Assembly (NCBI GenBank): GCA_024637015.1 | Contig: JAGXGE010000016.1 | Coordinates: 1-53,779 of the forward strand | DNA: 53,779 nt | Source of the DNA: Aequorivita sp. | GTDB lineage: Bacteria > Bacteroidota > Bacteroidia > Flavobacteriales > Flavobacteriaceae | Direction: 5' to 3' | Shown: piece by piece, positions 17,205-26,565 of the stretch | Layout: each line of letters opens with the position of its first letter | Numbering within the stretch: position 1 is the stretch's first letter | The notes under the pieces: generated by a model | What the model was told of the DNA's origin: nothing | Database searches by the model: none | Seen by the model: the letters and a program-made list of their open reading frames with translations, nothing else | Program-made: the position numbers and the translations under genes

Positions 17205-18107
17205 GTGGTCAAAAATCAATTTGGCATTAAAGATCTTGAAAATCTTTCAAACGTTAAAGCTCATACCATTAGGATTTGGGAGAAACGGTACAACCTTCTT
17301 GAACCGGATCGTACTGATACTAACATTAGGAAGTACGATCTTGAAAACCTAAAAAAGTTACTGAATGTTGCCTACCTATATAATGCTGGGCATAAAATTT
17401 CAAAAATTGCAAGCTTAGACGCATCAGAAATTCAAGCGTTGATTAAAAAAAATATCAACGGGCTTGATTCTGAATATGTGCTCAATATATTTAAATCGGC
17501 AATGTTTGAGTTTGACGGGGATCTTTTTGACGATACGCTTGAAAAACTTTTAGAAAAGAAATCGTTTAGAGAAGTTTTTTCGGAAATATTCGTGCCCTTG
17601 CTTAATGAAATGGGTATTCTCTGGCATTCTGGAACTATAGACCCTTCTCATGAACATTTCATTTCAGAAAAGATAAAGCATTCTATAATCGTGCATTCAG
17701 CAAATCAAAAAGGAAATATTTCAGAGAAAAATCAACAAATATTTTCCCTTTATCTTCCTTATCAGGAAATTCATGAAATTGGCTTGCTGTATGCAAACTA
17801 TGAACTTGTTTCAGCAGGGTTTAACACAATATTTTTAGGAGCTAATATTCCTTTGGAAAGTTTAATACATGTGCTTAAAACTAAAACTAAAATTATTTTT
17901 GTAGCCTATTTTACTGTCCGTCCAGAAAAAGACAATTTTGATAAGTATCTTGAAGATTTTCAGAGTGAGGTATGTACGAAAGGTCCATGTGAATTATGGA
18001 TTCTGGGGCGTAAGGTTGGAAAAAACACTAAGAACACTAAAAACGTAAAATTTTTCAAAGACATAAAACAATTCACAGATCAAATTGACAATGGGTTAAA
18101 AATCTGA
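17205..18107 (+). CDS. MerR-family regulator with B12-binding domain (CarH/LitR-like)
   Basis: A 300-residue probable light-responsive transcription factor. An N-terminal MerR winged helix (6-75: IKDLENLSNVKAHTIRIWEK) is followed by a helical B12-cap region with W140-x9-E150-H151 and a Rossmann-like cobalamin domain with E188-x-H190-x-x-G193. In CarH proteins these two signatures hold adenosylcobalamin: the tetramer represses carotenoid genes in the dark and falls apart in light. The start is GTG; the next in-frame ATG lies inside the cap domain. It stands directly upstream of crtI, in the same orientation, with matching palindromes before both genes. The function is inferred from motifs and context. 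Confidence 0.88.
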   Translation: MVKNQFGIKDLENLSNVKAHTIRIWEKRYNLLEPDRTDTNIRKYDLENLKKLLNVAYLYNAGHKISKIASLDASEIQALIKKNINGLDSEYVLNIFKSAMFEFDGDLFDDTLEKLLEKKSFREVFSEIFVPLLNEMGILWHSGTIDPSHEHFISEKIKHSIIVHSANQKGNISEKNQQIFSLYLPYQEIHEIGLLYANYELVSAGFNTIFLGANIPLESLIHVLKTKTKIIFVAYFTVRPEKDNFDKYLEDFQSEVCTKGPCELWILGRKVGKNTKNTKNVKFFKDIKQFTDQIDNGLKI

Positions 18108-18217
18108 TATTTAGACCCTTGAATAATATCTTATAAAACGTAAGTATACTCCCCGGTTAAATGTTATTCACAAAAACTATATAACAATATAAAAATAGAT
18201 TCTGCAAATCTCTTTTT

Positions 18218-18249
18218 TTGTTTAAATAAAATGTAAATTTGTTAAACAA
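18218..18249. promoter_or_regulatory. crtI promoter and overlapping operator palindrome
   Basis: TTGTTTAA (18218-18225), 16 bp, TTAAACAA (18242-18249), directly before the crtI ATG (18251). The core is TGTTTA-N18-TAAACA, as upstream of the regulator. The -7 box TAAATTTG (18234-18241) lies inside the spacer, and no -33 box sits at the normal distance. A repressor on the palindrome would cover the promoter. Confidence 0.65.
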
Positions 18250-18250
18250 T

Positions 18251-19714
18251 ATGAAGAAAATTGCGATTATAGGTTCTGGTTTTTCGTCGCTTGCTGCTTC
18301 TTGCTATTTGGCCCAAGCAGGAAACAATGTAACCATTTACGAAAAAAACCAAACCATTGGCGGAAGGGCCCGACAGTTCAAAAAAGATGGTTTTACTTTT
18401 GACATGGGTCCTACGTGGTACTGGATGCCTGATGTTTTTGAACGTTTTTTTAAAGATTTCGGTAAAGTTCCATCAGATTTTTATGAACTGGAAAAACTAA
18501 ATCCCGCCTACCGTGTTTACTTTGGAACGGATGATTATATAACTATTGAAGATACTCTCGAAAAGATATGTACCGCTTTTGAAAAGGAAGAAGCTGGAAG
18601 TTCAGTAAAACTTCGCAAATTTATGGCCCAAGCCTTGGATAACTATAATATTGCCATTAAAGATTTGGTATATAGACCAGGTGTTTCCCCTTTGGAATTG
18701 GTTACAGTAACCACAATGAAAAAGATTGGCCAGTTTTTCAGCACCATAAGTAAAGACGTTCGCCGTGAGTTCACCAATCCAAAATTGATTTCAATTTTAG
18801 AATTCCCCGTTTTGTTTTTAGGAGCAAAACCTTCGAATACGCCTGCTTTTTATAGTTTTATGAACTATGCAGATTTTGGTCTAGGTACTTTTCACCCAAA
18901 AAAAGGAATGTATTCAGTAATTGAAGGAATGAAAAATCTCGCCGAAAAACTTGGTGTAAAAATAATGACCAATCAAAATGTTGAAAAGATAAATATAGAA
19001 AATGGAAAAGCTAATGCCCTCATTATAAATGGTGAAAAAATCGAGGCAGATATAATTTTAAGCGGCGCAGATTATCATCATACAGAAACACTTTTGGATA
19101 AAAAATTCCGACAATATTCCGAAAACTATTGGGAAAAGAAAACCTTTGCCCCTTCTTCTCTGCTATTTTATGTTGGTTTTGACAAAAAAATTGAAAACGT
19201 AGATCACCACACCTTGTTTTTTGATGTGGATTTTGAAAAGCATTCACAAGAAATATACGATTCACCGCAATGGCCGAATGACCCACTTTTTTATGCGAGC
19301 TTTCCTTCAAAAACAGATAAAAGTGTTTCCCCGGAAGGGAAGGAAGCTGGCATTTTTTTAATTCCTTTAGCACCCGGATTAGATGATATTCCGGAAATAC
19401 GAGAAGAATATTTCGAAAAAATAATAGAGCGTTTTGAAAAAATTACCAACCAAGAGGTTAAAAAATACGTTATATTTAAAGAATCCTTTTGCATCAATGA
19501 CTTCATGTCTGACTATAATAGCTATAAGGGCAATGCCTATGGGCTAGCAAATACATTGATGCAAACTGCTTTTCTAAGACCAAAATTAAAAAGTGGTAAG
19601 GTGAAAAATCTATTTTTCACTGGACAGCTTACCGTACCGGGACCGGGAGTTCCGCCAGCCCTTATCTCTGGAAAATTGGTGGCTGGTTTAATCGAAAAAG
19701 ACAACAAAAATTGA
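18251..19714 (+). CDS. crtI: Phytoene desaturase
   Basis: A membrane-associated FAD enzyme that desaturates phytoene stepwise to lycopene. In 487 residues it has the N-terminal dinucleotide-binding motif IAIIGSGFSSLAASC, the IGGRARQF segment following it, and the C-terminal CrtI signature TGQLTVPGPGVPPALISGKL. ATG 18251 (MKKIAIIGSG) is preferred over an in-frame TTG at 18239, which overlaps the -7 box. The stop codon overlaps the crtB start. First gene of the carotenoid operon. Confidence 0.94.
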   Translation: MKKIAIIGSGFSSLAASCYLAQAGNNVTIYEKNQTIGGRARQFKKDGFTFDMGPTWYWMPDVFERFFKDFGKVPSDFYELEKLNPAYRVYFGTDDYITIEDTLEKICTAFEKEEAGSSVKLRKFMAQALDNYNIAIKDLVYRPGVSPLELVTVTTMKKIGQFFSTISKDVRREFTNPKLISILEFPVLFLGAKPSNTPAFYSFMNYADFGLGTFHPKKGMYSVIEGMKNLAEKLGVKIMTNQNVEKINIENGKANALIINGEKIEADIILSGADYHHTETLLDKKFRQYSENYWEKKTFAPSSLLFYVGFDKKIENVDHHTLFFDVDFEKHSQEIYDSPQWPNDPLFYASFPSKTDKSVSPEGKEAGIFLIPLAPGLDDIPEIREEYFEKIIERFEKITNQEVKKYVIFKESFCINDFMSDYNSYKGNAYGLANTLMQTAFLRPKLKSGKVKNLFFTGQLTVPGPGVPPALISGKLVAGLIEKDNKN

Positions 19715-20553
19715 AAGAGCTTTTTGACATAGTTTCCAAAGAATGTAGCAAAAAGGTTACTGAAACCTACAGTACATCCTTTTCGTTGGCAACCCGCATG
19801 CTGGGTCCGTCCATTCGACAAGACATTTATAATATTTATGGTTTTGTTCGTTTTGCTGATGAAATTGTGGATTCGTTTCATTATTACAACAAAGAAGTTC
19901 TTTTCAGTCGCTTTGAAAATGCTATGGAAGAAGCATTACTAGATCGCATAAGTCTCAACCCAATTTTAAATTCTTTTCAAGATACAGTTTACAAGTACAA
20001 TATAGATAGAGCGCTTATAGATACATTTATGTCCAGTATGCGTATGGACCTGACCAAAAGCGTTTATTCAACAACAGAAGAATTTAATGAATATATATAT
20101 GGTTCTGCAGACGTCGTGGGTTTAATGTGTTTAAAAGTTTTTGTTAAAGGTGATGCTGAAAAATACAACCAACTGAAAGAATCTGCTATGAATTTGGGGT
20201 CGGCATTTCAGAAAGTGAACTTTTTACGTGATCTGAAAGAAGATTATGAAAACTTAAGCCGAACATACTTTCCAAATACCAATTTAGATTCTTTAGACGA
20301 AGAATCCAAAGCTAAAATCATCCAAGAAATTGAAGAAAACTTCAACCACGGATATCAAGGTATTCTGCAATTGCCACACGATGCAAAGCTCGGTGTTTTT
20401 GTAGCCTATAGATATTATAAGCGTTTATTGAAAAAACTACAACATACGCCTGCAAAAGAAATTAAAAATGCCCGAATACGGGTCCCTAATGTTGAAAAAA
20501 TCGGACTTTTAACACGTAGCTACGTAAAATATCAATTAAATTTGGTAAAATAA
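19711..20553 (+). CDS. crtB: Phytoene synthase (TTG start)
   Basis: Joins two geranylgeranyl diphosphates into phytoene, the first committed carotenoid step. The 280-residue protein has YSTSFSLATRML, the first Asp-rich motif DEIVD at 50-54 and the second, NFLRDLKEDYE, with D174 and D178. Both are needed for magnesium-diphosphate binding. The start is TTG 19711, overlapping the crtI stop in TTGA; the next in-frame ATG is codon 30, inside the conserved core. Translational coupling with crtI is likely. Confidence 0.94.
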   Translation: MKELFDIVSKECSKKVTETYSTSFSLATRMLGPSIRQDIYNIYGFVRFADEIVDSFHYYNKEVLFSRFENAMEEALLDRISLNPILNSFQDTVYKYNIDRALIDTFMSSMRMDLTKSVYSTTEEFNEYIYGSADVVGLMCLKVFVKGDAEKYNQLKESAMNLGSAFQKVNFLRDLKEDYENLSRTYFPNTNLDSLDEESKAKIIQEIEENFNHGYQGILQLPHDAKLGVFVAYRYYKRLLKKLQHTPAKEIKNARIRVPNVEKIGLLTRSYVKYQLNLVK

Positions 20554-20620
20554 TTTTTAGGGAATAATATCCCTTATAATGCAAAATAGCATTTCCCGAA
20601 TTACAAATTAAGAAGTAAAA

Positions 20621-21070
20621 ATGACAACGGTTCTTTGGATAATAATTTTCATTGCCACTTTCTGCATTATGGAATTTATGGCTTGGTTTACACATAAATA
20701 CATTATGCATGGTTTTCTATGGAAACTCCACAAAGACCATCACCACAAAGATCACGGGAGTTGGTGGGAGCGTAATGATTACTTTTTTATTTTTTACGCA
20801 TTGGTCAGCATTAGTTGCTTTGTGGGATGGAGTTATTTTGGCTTTTGGGCTGGGCTGCCCATCGGACTTGGTATTTTTGCATATGGTGTTGCCTATTTTT
20901 TCGTGCACGACATTTTTATTCACCAACGCTTTAAAATGTTCCGAAATGCCAACAATTGGTATGCACGAGGAATAAGACGTGCGCATAAAATTCATCATAA
21001 GCATTTAGGAAAAGATAAAGGCGAATGTTTTGGAATGCTTTTTCCGCCGTTGAAATATTTCAAAAAATAA
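20621..21070 (+). CDS. crtZ: Beta-carotene hydroxylase (CrtZ type)
   Basis: A di-iron membrane hydroxylase that adds 3-hydroxyl groups to beta-carotene rings, giving zeaxanthin. The 149 residues carry the expected histidine boxes: HKYIMH (25-30), HKDHHH (37-42), HDIFIH (about 91-96) and HKIHHKH (about 127-133), with four hydrophobic segments between. Three bases separate it from the lycopene cyclase gene. The length suits a minimal CrtZ rather than a larger sterol desaturase. Confidence 0.92.
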   Translation: MTTVLWIIIFIATFCIMEFMAWFTHKYIMHGFLWKLHKDHHHKDHGSWWERNDYFFIFYALVSISCFVGWSYFGFWAGLPIGLGIFAYGVAYFFVHDIFIHQRFKMFRNANNWYARGIRRAHKIHHKHLGKDKGECFGMLFPPLKYFKK

Positions 21071-21073
21071 GCT

Positions 21074-21778
21074 ATGTGGCATCTTTATCTATTGCTGGAC
21101 ATAGCCTCAATCAGTGTTCCTTTTCTTTTTAGTTTTCACCCAAAGTTGAAGTTTTACAAACTTTGGATTTTTTTTATCCCCGCCACCTTTATAATGATGG
21201 CTTTTTTTATACCCTGGGACATCATTTTCACACAGAACGGCATTTGGGGATTCAATGAAAAATATCTTTCGGGAATTAAATTGGCGAAATTACCTTTGGA
21301 GGAATGGCTTTTCTTTATTTGTATTCCCTATGCATGCCTTTTTACAATTTATGCATTTAAAAACTTACTTCCGAAGTTTTCATTCTCAAATAAAACAACA
21401 GCGATAGTTTACTTTTCCTTACAAACCATTTTGATCGCCTCTCTGCTCTATTTTTACGATCGTTGGTATACGGCGGTAAATTTTGGATACGCTATTGTTT
21501 TACTGGCCTTGGTTTTCAATTATAAACGCGAGACTCTGAATGTTTTCTTTCCAGTTTTCCTGATTCTTTTGATACCTTTTTTTATTGTGAATGGATTCCT
21601 AACTGGCAGCTGGATTCACGAAGAAGTAGTTTGGTACAATAATACAGAGAACCTAGGAATACGAATTGGCACTGTACCCATTGAGGACAGTATTTATGCA
21701 TTGGGAATGTTGCTTACTATTTTTGTTTTAATGGAAAAATTCAAAGAAAAATATTCTTCCAAACCAATCGATTCATAA
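21074..21778 (+). CDS. Lycopene beta-cyclase, fused CrtYc-CrtYd type
   Basis: Closes both ends of lycopene to give beta-carotene. The 234-residue, seven-helix membrane protein contains two related halves: the first has PLEEWLFF (about 75-82) and the second PIEDSIY (about 205-211). In heterodimeric lycopene cyclases these motifs lie on the separate CrtYc and CrtYd chains; here both are on one chain. The gene follows crtZ by three bases and completes the zeaxanthin set. Confidence 0.88.
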   Translation: MWHLYLLLDIASISVPFLFSFHPKLKFYKLWIFFIPATFIMMAFFIPWDIIFTQNGIWGFNEKYLSGIKLAKLPLEEWLFFICIPYACLFTIYAFKNLLPKFSFSNKTTAIVYFSLQTILIASLLYFYDRWYTAVNFGYAIVLLALVFNYKRETLNVFFPVFLILLIPFFIVNGFLTGSWIHEEVVWYNNTENLGIRIGTVPIEDSIYALGMLLTIFVLMEKFKEKYSSKPIDS

Positions 21779-21896
21779 AATTTTCTGTTGAAAAAATCGG
21801 TAAATTAACAGCTATAAAAGTTTATATGCAATAGATTGGAAAATGTAAATCAATTAAGATTTTGCATTACATTTAATCCTAAAATTACTATTGTTT

Positions 21897-22481
21897 ATGA
21901 TACATCCTAAAACAGAACTTAAATTTATCAGCACCGAAATTGGATACGGTGTTGTTGCTACAGAGTTTATTCCTGCTGGAACCATAACTTGGGCTTTAGA
22001 TGATTTGGATCGCGAGTTCACGCCACCCAAGTTGAAGAAAATGAACCCGCTTTACCAAAATATTTTAGAAACCTATTGCTATAGAAACAAAAAAGGAAAC
22101 TTTGTGCTATGCTGGGATTATGGACGTTATGTAAATCACAGTTTTAAAAGCAATTGCCTTTCCACTGCCTATGATTTTGAAATTGCAATCCGCGATATTC
22201 ATCCCGGTGAAGAATTGACTGATGATTATGGCTATTTAAATGTTTCTGAACCCTTCACGGGAATAGAAGAAGGAACCCGACGTAAAACAGTATATCCAGA
22301 CGACCTTTTAAACAATCATGAGGCTTGGGACAAGAAACTAATTAAAAATTTCCCTAAAATCATTAAATTAGAACAACCTTTAAAATCTTTGTTAACCCCG
22401 AATCTGTGGAATGACATTATAGCCATTGCGGAAGGAAAGAAAGAGATGAGGTCTATTAAAGAGATTTATTTTCCAGGATAA
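21897..22481 (+). CDS. SET-domain protein
   Basis: A 194-residue protein consisting mostly of a SET domain, the S-adenosylmethionine-dependent lysine methyltransferase fold. Visible parts are GYGVVATEFIPAGTI, the YVNHSFKSNC segment with the NHS motif (80-82) and ELTDDYGY with the catalytic-type tyrosine (111 or 113). The post-SET cysteine cluster is absent. It lies 118 bases after the carotenoid genes in the same direction; whether it belongs to that transcript is unclear. The substrate is unknown; bacterial SET proteins can modify ribosomal or DNA-binding proteins. Confidence 0.8.
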   Translation: MIHPKTELKFISTEIGYGVVATEFIPAGTITWALDDLDREFTPPKLKKMNPLYQNILETYCYRNKKGNFVLCWDYGRYVNHSFKSNCLSTAYDFEIAIRDIHPGEELTDDYGYLNVSEPFTGIEEGTRRKTVYPDDLLNNHEAWDKKLIKNFPKIIKLEQPLKSLLTPNLWNDIIAIAEGKKEMRSIKEIYFPG

Positions 22482-22492
22482 TTTTTTAAAAA

Positions 22493-23053
22493 TTATTTAT
22501 TGAGAAGTTGATCTAGAAGTGTTCTCATTTTATCGCTGTTCCAATCGGCAGCGCCTTCTTCATTGATAATGATTTCACCAGATTTTGAAATTAAATAAGA
22601 AGTTGGAAGTACATTGGATTCCAATTGTTTTGGTGCTTTAAAAGATTGAAGATAAACAGGCAGTGTATAACCATTCTTCACCATAAATTTTTCAACCTTC
22701 TCAGCTTTTTCCGAAGTGACAAAATAGAAATCCACTTTATCGCCGTAAGTGTCGTATAACTTTTGAAATGAGGGCATTTCCGCAACGCAAGGAGGACACC
22801 AAGTGGCCCAAAAATTTACAATCGTAACTTTTCCCTTCGATTGAGAAAAGTTTGCTTCTTCAGTATTTAATTGTTGCAAATTCCAATCGTAATCTTGAAT
22901 TGTTTCTCTCTCATCTACAGACATTTCCGAAGGAGAAAAAGAAACAAGTCTTTGAACAAACACCTGGATTGGCATTCGTGTTTGTGGAATTATTAAAAGT
23001 GCCAAAAACGCAAAAAAAAGGATGTTGCTCCAATGTTTCCTTATAAACTTCAT
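22493..23053 (-). CDS. TlpA-family thioredoxin-like protein
   Basis: A 186-residue membrane-anchored thiol-disulfide oxidoreductase. One N-terminal helix (about 9-25) leads to a periplasmic thioredoxin fold with the active site W85-C-P-P-C89 and a later cis-proline segment VLPTSYLI. It probably reduces disulfides during cytochrome c or envelope protein maturation. It converges with the SET gene, 11 bases away, and is downstream of the aconitase terminator. Confidence 0.9.
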   Translation of the reverse strand: MKFIRKHWSNILFFAFLALLIIPQTRMPIQVFVQRLVSFSPSEMSVDERETIQDYDWNLQQLNTEEANFSQSKGKVTIVNFWATWCPPCVAEMPSFQKLYDTYGDKVDFYFVTSEKAEKVEKFMVKNGYTLPVYLQSFKAPKQLESNVLPTSYLISKSGEIIINEEGAADWNSDKMRTLLDQLLNK

Positions 23054-23069
23054 GAATTTTGTAGGTATA

Positions 23070-23104
23070 AAAAAACCTAACAGGTCTCAAAAACCTGTTA
23101 GGTT
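23070..23104 (-). terminator. Terminator of aconitase gene
   Basis: A perfect 12-bp stem (AACCTAACAGGT, 23074-23085, with ACCTGTTAGGTT, 23093-23104) and 7-nt loop. The minus strand continues into a T run, correct for the leftward aconitase transcript. Confidence 0.85.
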
Positions 23105-23123
23105 TATGTATTTATATAGTATT

Positions 23124-25388
23124 TTAAGCGTTCTGCTTTTTTATCAAATTAAGGGCCGAACCTTCACGATACCACCTTATTTGCGCATCGTTATAAGTAT
23201 GGTTCACTTTGATAGTGTCTTTACTTCCATCTTTATGAACAATCTCAATGGTCAAGGGTTTGTTTTCAGAAAAATCAGCAATATCTAAAAAGTTGAAAGT
23301 ATCATCTTCTTGGATCAAATCGTAATCTGCTTCATTCGCAAAAGTCAATCCCAACATTCCTTGCTTTTTCAAGTTTGTTTCGTGGATTCGTGCAAATGAT
23401 TTTACCAAAACCGCCGCAACACCCAAAAATCTTGGTTGCATAGCAGCGTGCTCACGTGAAGAACCCTCACCATAATTATGGTCACCCACAACAATAGTTT
23501 TTATTCCCTTCGCCTTATACTCACGTTGCACATCTGGCACACCGCCGTACTCGCCAGTAAATTGATTTTTTACAAAATTTGTTTTTTTGTTGAAAGCATT
23601 TACGGCGCCAATCAACGTATTGTTCGCAATGTTGTCCAAATGACCACGGTAGCGTAACCACGGACCAGCCATTGAAATATGGTCTGTAGTACATTTTCCG
23701 AAAGCTTTGATCAACAGTTTTACACCTTGTAATTCAGAATCCTTTATAGGTACAAAAGGTTCTAACAATTGAAGACGCTCGCTATCAGTAGCCACTTTAA
23801 CTTCTACAGAGCTTCCATCCTCTTTCGGTGCTAAATAGCCGTTATCGTCCACTTCAAAACCTTTTGGGGGAAGTTCTAGACCTACAGGTATATCCAGTTT
23901 TACTTCTTGGCCATCTTCATTTAATAATGTATCGTTCATTGGGTCAAAATCCAAACGACCAGAGATTGCAATTGCGGCAACCATTTCCGGAGAGCCTACA
24001 AAAGCGTGGGTATTTGGGTTCCCATCAGCACGTTTCGAAAAGTTTCTGTTGAAAGAATGCACAATTGTGTTCTTCTCATCTCCCTTTCTATCACTTCGGT
24101 CCCACTGACCAATACAAGGTCCGCAAGCATTTGTAAAAATAGTCGCTCCTAGGTTTTCAAAAACTTCAAGCAAACCATCACGTTCTGCTGTAAAACGAAT
24201 TTGCTCCGAACCGGGATTAATTCCGAAATCACTTTTGGGTTTTAATTTTTTATCGATTGCCTGTTGTGCAATAGAAGCAGCTCGGGTTAAATCTTCATAG
24301 GAAGAGTTGGTACAGCTACCTATCAACCCCCAATCTACTTTTATGGGCCAATCATTTTTCTTTGCCTTTTCACCCAACTCGCCAACCGGAGTTGCCAAAT
24401 CTGGAGTAAAAGGTCCATTTAAATGTGGTCGAAGCGTGGTCAAATCTATTTCAATAACTTGATCGAAATATTTTTCAGGATCTGCATATACTTCATCATC
24501 ACCAGTTAAATATGCTCGAATTTTATTAGCTTCATCAGCAATATCTTCTCGGTCTGTTGCTCTTAGGAAACGCTCCATAGCATCGTCATAACCAAATGTT
24601 GAAGTAGTTGCACCAATTTCGGCACCCATATTACAGATTGTTCCTTTTCCGGTACAAGAAAGATTTTTAGCTCCAGGTCCAAAATATTCAACAATAGCTC
24701 CAGTTCCTCCTTTTACAGTCAGGATTCCAGCTACTTTCAGAATAACATCTTTTGAGGCTGTCCAACCGTTTAATTCTCCAGTTAATTTAACACCGATTAG
24801 TTTTGGAAACTTCAATTCCCAAGGCATTCCAGCCATCACATCAACGGCATCTGCACCACCAACACCTATAGCTACCATCCCTAAACCACCAGCATTCACC
24901 GTATGGCTATCAGTACCAATCATCATTCCTCCTGGGAAAGCATAATTCTCTAAAACAACTTGGTGAATAATTCCAGCTCCCGGTCTCCAAAAACCGATTC
25001 CGTATTTATTTGAAACAGATTCCAAAAAGTCAAAAACTTCATTACTGGTTTCATTCGCGCGCTTCAAATCTGGAGCGGCGCCTTGTTTGGCTTGAATTAA
25101 GTGATCACAGTGAACTGTGGTTGGCACAGCAACTGTTTTCTTTCCCGCCTGCATAAATTGCAAAAGGGCCATCTGTGCAGTTGCATCTTGACATGCAATT
25201 CTATCAGGGGCAAAATCCACATAATCCTTTCCTCGTTGAAAAGCTTTATTTGGGTTGCCATCCCATAGGTGTGAGTATAATATTTTTTCAGAAAGAGTAA
25301 GTGGTTTTCCCGTGATTTCACGTGCTTTATCTACACGTTCTACCATCTGGGCGTAAACCTTTTTAATCATATCAATATCAAAAGCCAT
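23124..25388 (-). CDS. Aconitate hydratase
   Basis: Interconverts citrate and isocitrate through cis-aconitate in the tricarboxylic acid cycle. At 754 residues it is of the mitochondrial type, shorter than AcnA (about 890). The three [4Fe-4S] cysteines lie in [10 protein letters not shown] and CGPCIGQW. Other motifs are [14 protein letters not shown], and in the swivelling C-terminal domain [15 protein letters not shown], with the catalytic serine. Monocistronic: upstream is a 211-bp AT-rich gap after moxR with only AT-rich inverted repeats (for example 25507-25548), downstream a terminator. Confidence 0.95.
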   Translation of the reverse strand: MAFDIDMIKKVYAQMVERVDKAREITGKPLTLSEKILYSHLWDGNPNKAFQRGKDYVDFAPDRIACQDATAQMALLQFMQAGKKTVAVPTTVHCDHLIQAKQGAAPDLKRANETSNEVFDFLESVSNKYGIGFWRPGAGIIHQVVLENYAFPGGMMIGTDSHTVNAGGLGMVAIGVGGADAVDVMAGMPWELKFPKLIGVKLTGELNGWTASKDVILKVAGILTVKGGTGAIVEYFGPGAKNLSCTGKGTICNMGAEIGATTSTFGYDDAMERFLRATDREDIADEANKIRAYLTGDDEVYADPEKYFDQVIEIDLTTLRPHLNGPFTPDLATPVGELGEKAKKNDWPIKVDWGLIGSCTNSSYEDLTRAASIAQQAIDKKLKPKSDFGINPGSEQIRFTAERDGLLEVFENLGATIFTNACGPCIGQWDRSDRKGDEKNTIVHSFNRNFSKRADGNPNTHAFVGSPEMVAAIAISGRLDFDPMNDTLLNEDGQEVKLDIPVGLELPPKGFEVDDNGYLAPKEDGSSVEVKVATDSERLQLLEPFVPIKDSELQGVKLLIKAFGKCTTDHISMAGPWLRYRGHLDNIANNTLIGAVNAFNKKTNFVKNQFTGEYGGVPDVQREYKAKGIKTIVVGDHNYGEGSSREHAAMQPRFLGVAAVLVKSFARIHETNLKKQGMLGLTFANEADYDLIQEDDTFNFLDIADFSENKPLTIEIVHKDGSKDTIKVNHTYNDAQIRWYREGSALNLIKKQNA

Positions 25389-25599
25389 AGTTACATTTTT
25401 TAATCTTGCGAAAATACAAAATTTTAAAATAATTAAAAAATATTTAATGAAATTGCTTATTTAGTGAATATAATTTATTAAATATTATATTTTATTGAAT
25501 AAAATTACGAATTCCTTAATTTTAAGTGCCAAAAATTAAGAATTTCTAAATATTACTATTCAGATATTTGGGAAAGTTAAAGGTGAAGATGCAATTTGT

Positions 25600-26553
25600 T
25601 TAATACAAGCTTTTGATAATTTCTTCTATGCTCAAACCTTCGGCTTCTGCCTTGTAGTTTTTGATTAAGCGATGTCTAAGAATACCGATTGCAGCTTTTT
25701 GAACATCCTCAATATCTGGAGAAAATTTACCGTGAAGAGCGGCGTGCGATTTTGCAGCCAGAATTAAATTCTGTGAAGCTCGTGGACCAGCGCCCCAATC
25801 GATGTAATTTTTTACTGTATCTGTTGCAGTAGAACTATTGGGTCGAGTTTTTCCAACTAATGTAACTGCGTATTCCACAACATTATCGGCCACAGGAATT
25901 CTTCGAATCAATTGTTGAAAATCGATAATTTCCTGTGCGGTAAAGAGTGCATTTACTTTTTGGGTTTCGCCTGTTGTAGTCTGCTTTACTACTTCTACTT
26001 CTTCCGAAAAAGAAGGATATTCAAGATTGATAGCAAACATAAAACGGTCCAACTGTGCTTCAGGCAATGGGTATGTTCCCTCCTGCTCTATCGGGTTTTG
26101 GGTGGCAAGCACAAAATAAGGTAAATCCAATTTATAATGATGTCCTGCAACAGTAACAGCACGTTCCTGCATTGCTTCCAGAAGAGCAGCTTGGGTTTTT
26201 GGCGGAGTTCTGTTAATCTCGTCTGCAAGAATAATGTTGGCGAAAATTGGGCCTTTTATAAATTTGAATTCGCGGTTTTGATCAAGAATTTCAGAACCTA
26301 AAATATCGCTTGGCATCAAATCTGGTGTAAACTGGATTCTTTTGAATTTTAATCCAAGTGCTTCCGCAACAGTATTAACCAACAAGGTTTTTGCAAGTCC
26401 AGGAACGCCAATCAGCAAAGCATGACCGCCTGAAAAAATGGCGAGCAAAACTTGCTCAACTACTTCATCCTGACCTACTATTACTTTTTTTATTTCCTGC
26501 CGAAGGGCATTGTATTTTAAAACCAATTGTTTTACCGCTGCTACGTCTGACAT
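25600..26553 (-). CDS. MoxR-family AAA+ ATPase
   Basis: A 317-residue AAA+ protein of the MoxR/RavA class, thought to act as chaperones that activate metal- or VWA-domain partner complexes. Walker A GVPGLAKT is at 49-56, Walker B in ILADEINRTPP, with sensor motif ATQNPIEQEGTYPLPEAQLDRFMF and a C-terminal lid. In Bacteroidota such genes commonly precede DUF58 and VWA genes, but here the neighbours downstream are not of that kind. It is 12 bases after a SurA-like gene, so probably the last gene of that operon. Confidence 0.9.
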   Translation of the reverse strand: MSDVAAVKQLVLKYNALRQEIKKVIVGQDEVVEQVLLAIFSGGHALLIGVPGLAKTLLVNTVAEALGLKFKRIQFTPDLMPSDILGSEILDQNREFKFIKGPIFANIILADEINRTPPKTQAALLEAMQERAVTVAGHHYKLDLPYFVLATQNPIEQEGTYPLPEAQLDRFMFAINLEYPSFSEEVEVVKQTTTGETQKVNALFTAQEIIDFQQLIRRIPVADNVVEYAVTLVGKTRPNSSTATDTVKNYIDWGAGPRASQNLILAAKSHAALHGKFSPDIEDVQKAAIGILRHRLIKNYKAEAEGLSIEEIIKSLY

Positions 26554-26565
26554 ATTTTTTCGATA

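Noticed and set aside
21892-21918. A third copy of the TGTTTA/TAAACA operator at the SET gene start
   Set aside because: TGTTTA is present but is followed by TAAAACA after about 10 bases, with the wrong sequence and spacing.
25389-25599. Regulatory RNA in the 211-bp gap between aconitase and moxR
   Set aside because: Only AT-rich inverted repeats are visible (for example 25507-25548); nothing distinguishes them from base composition.
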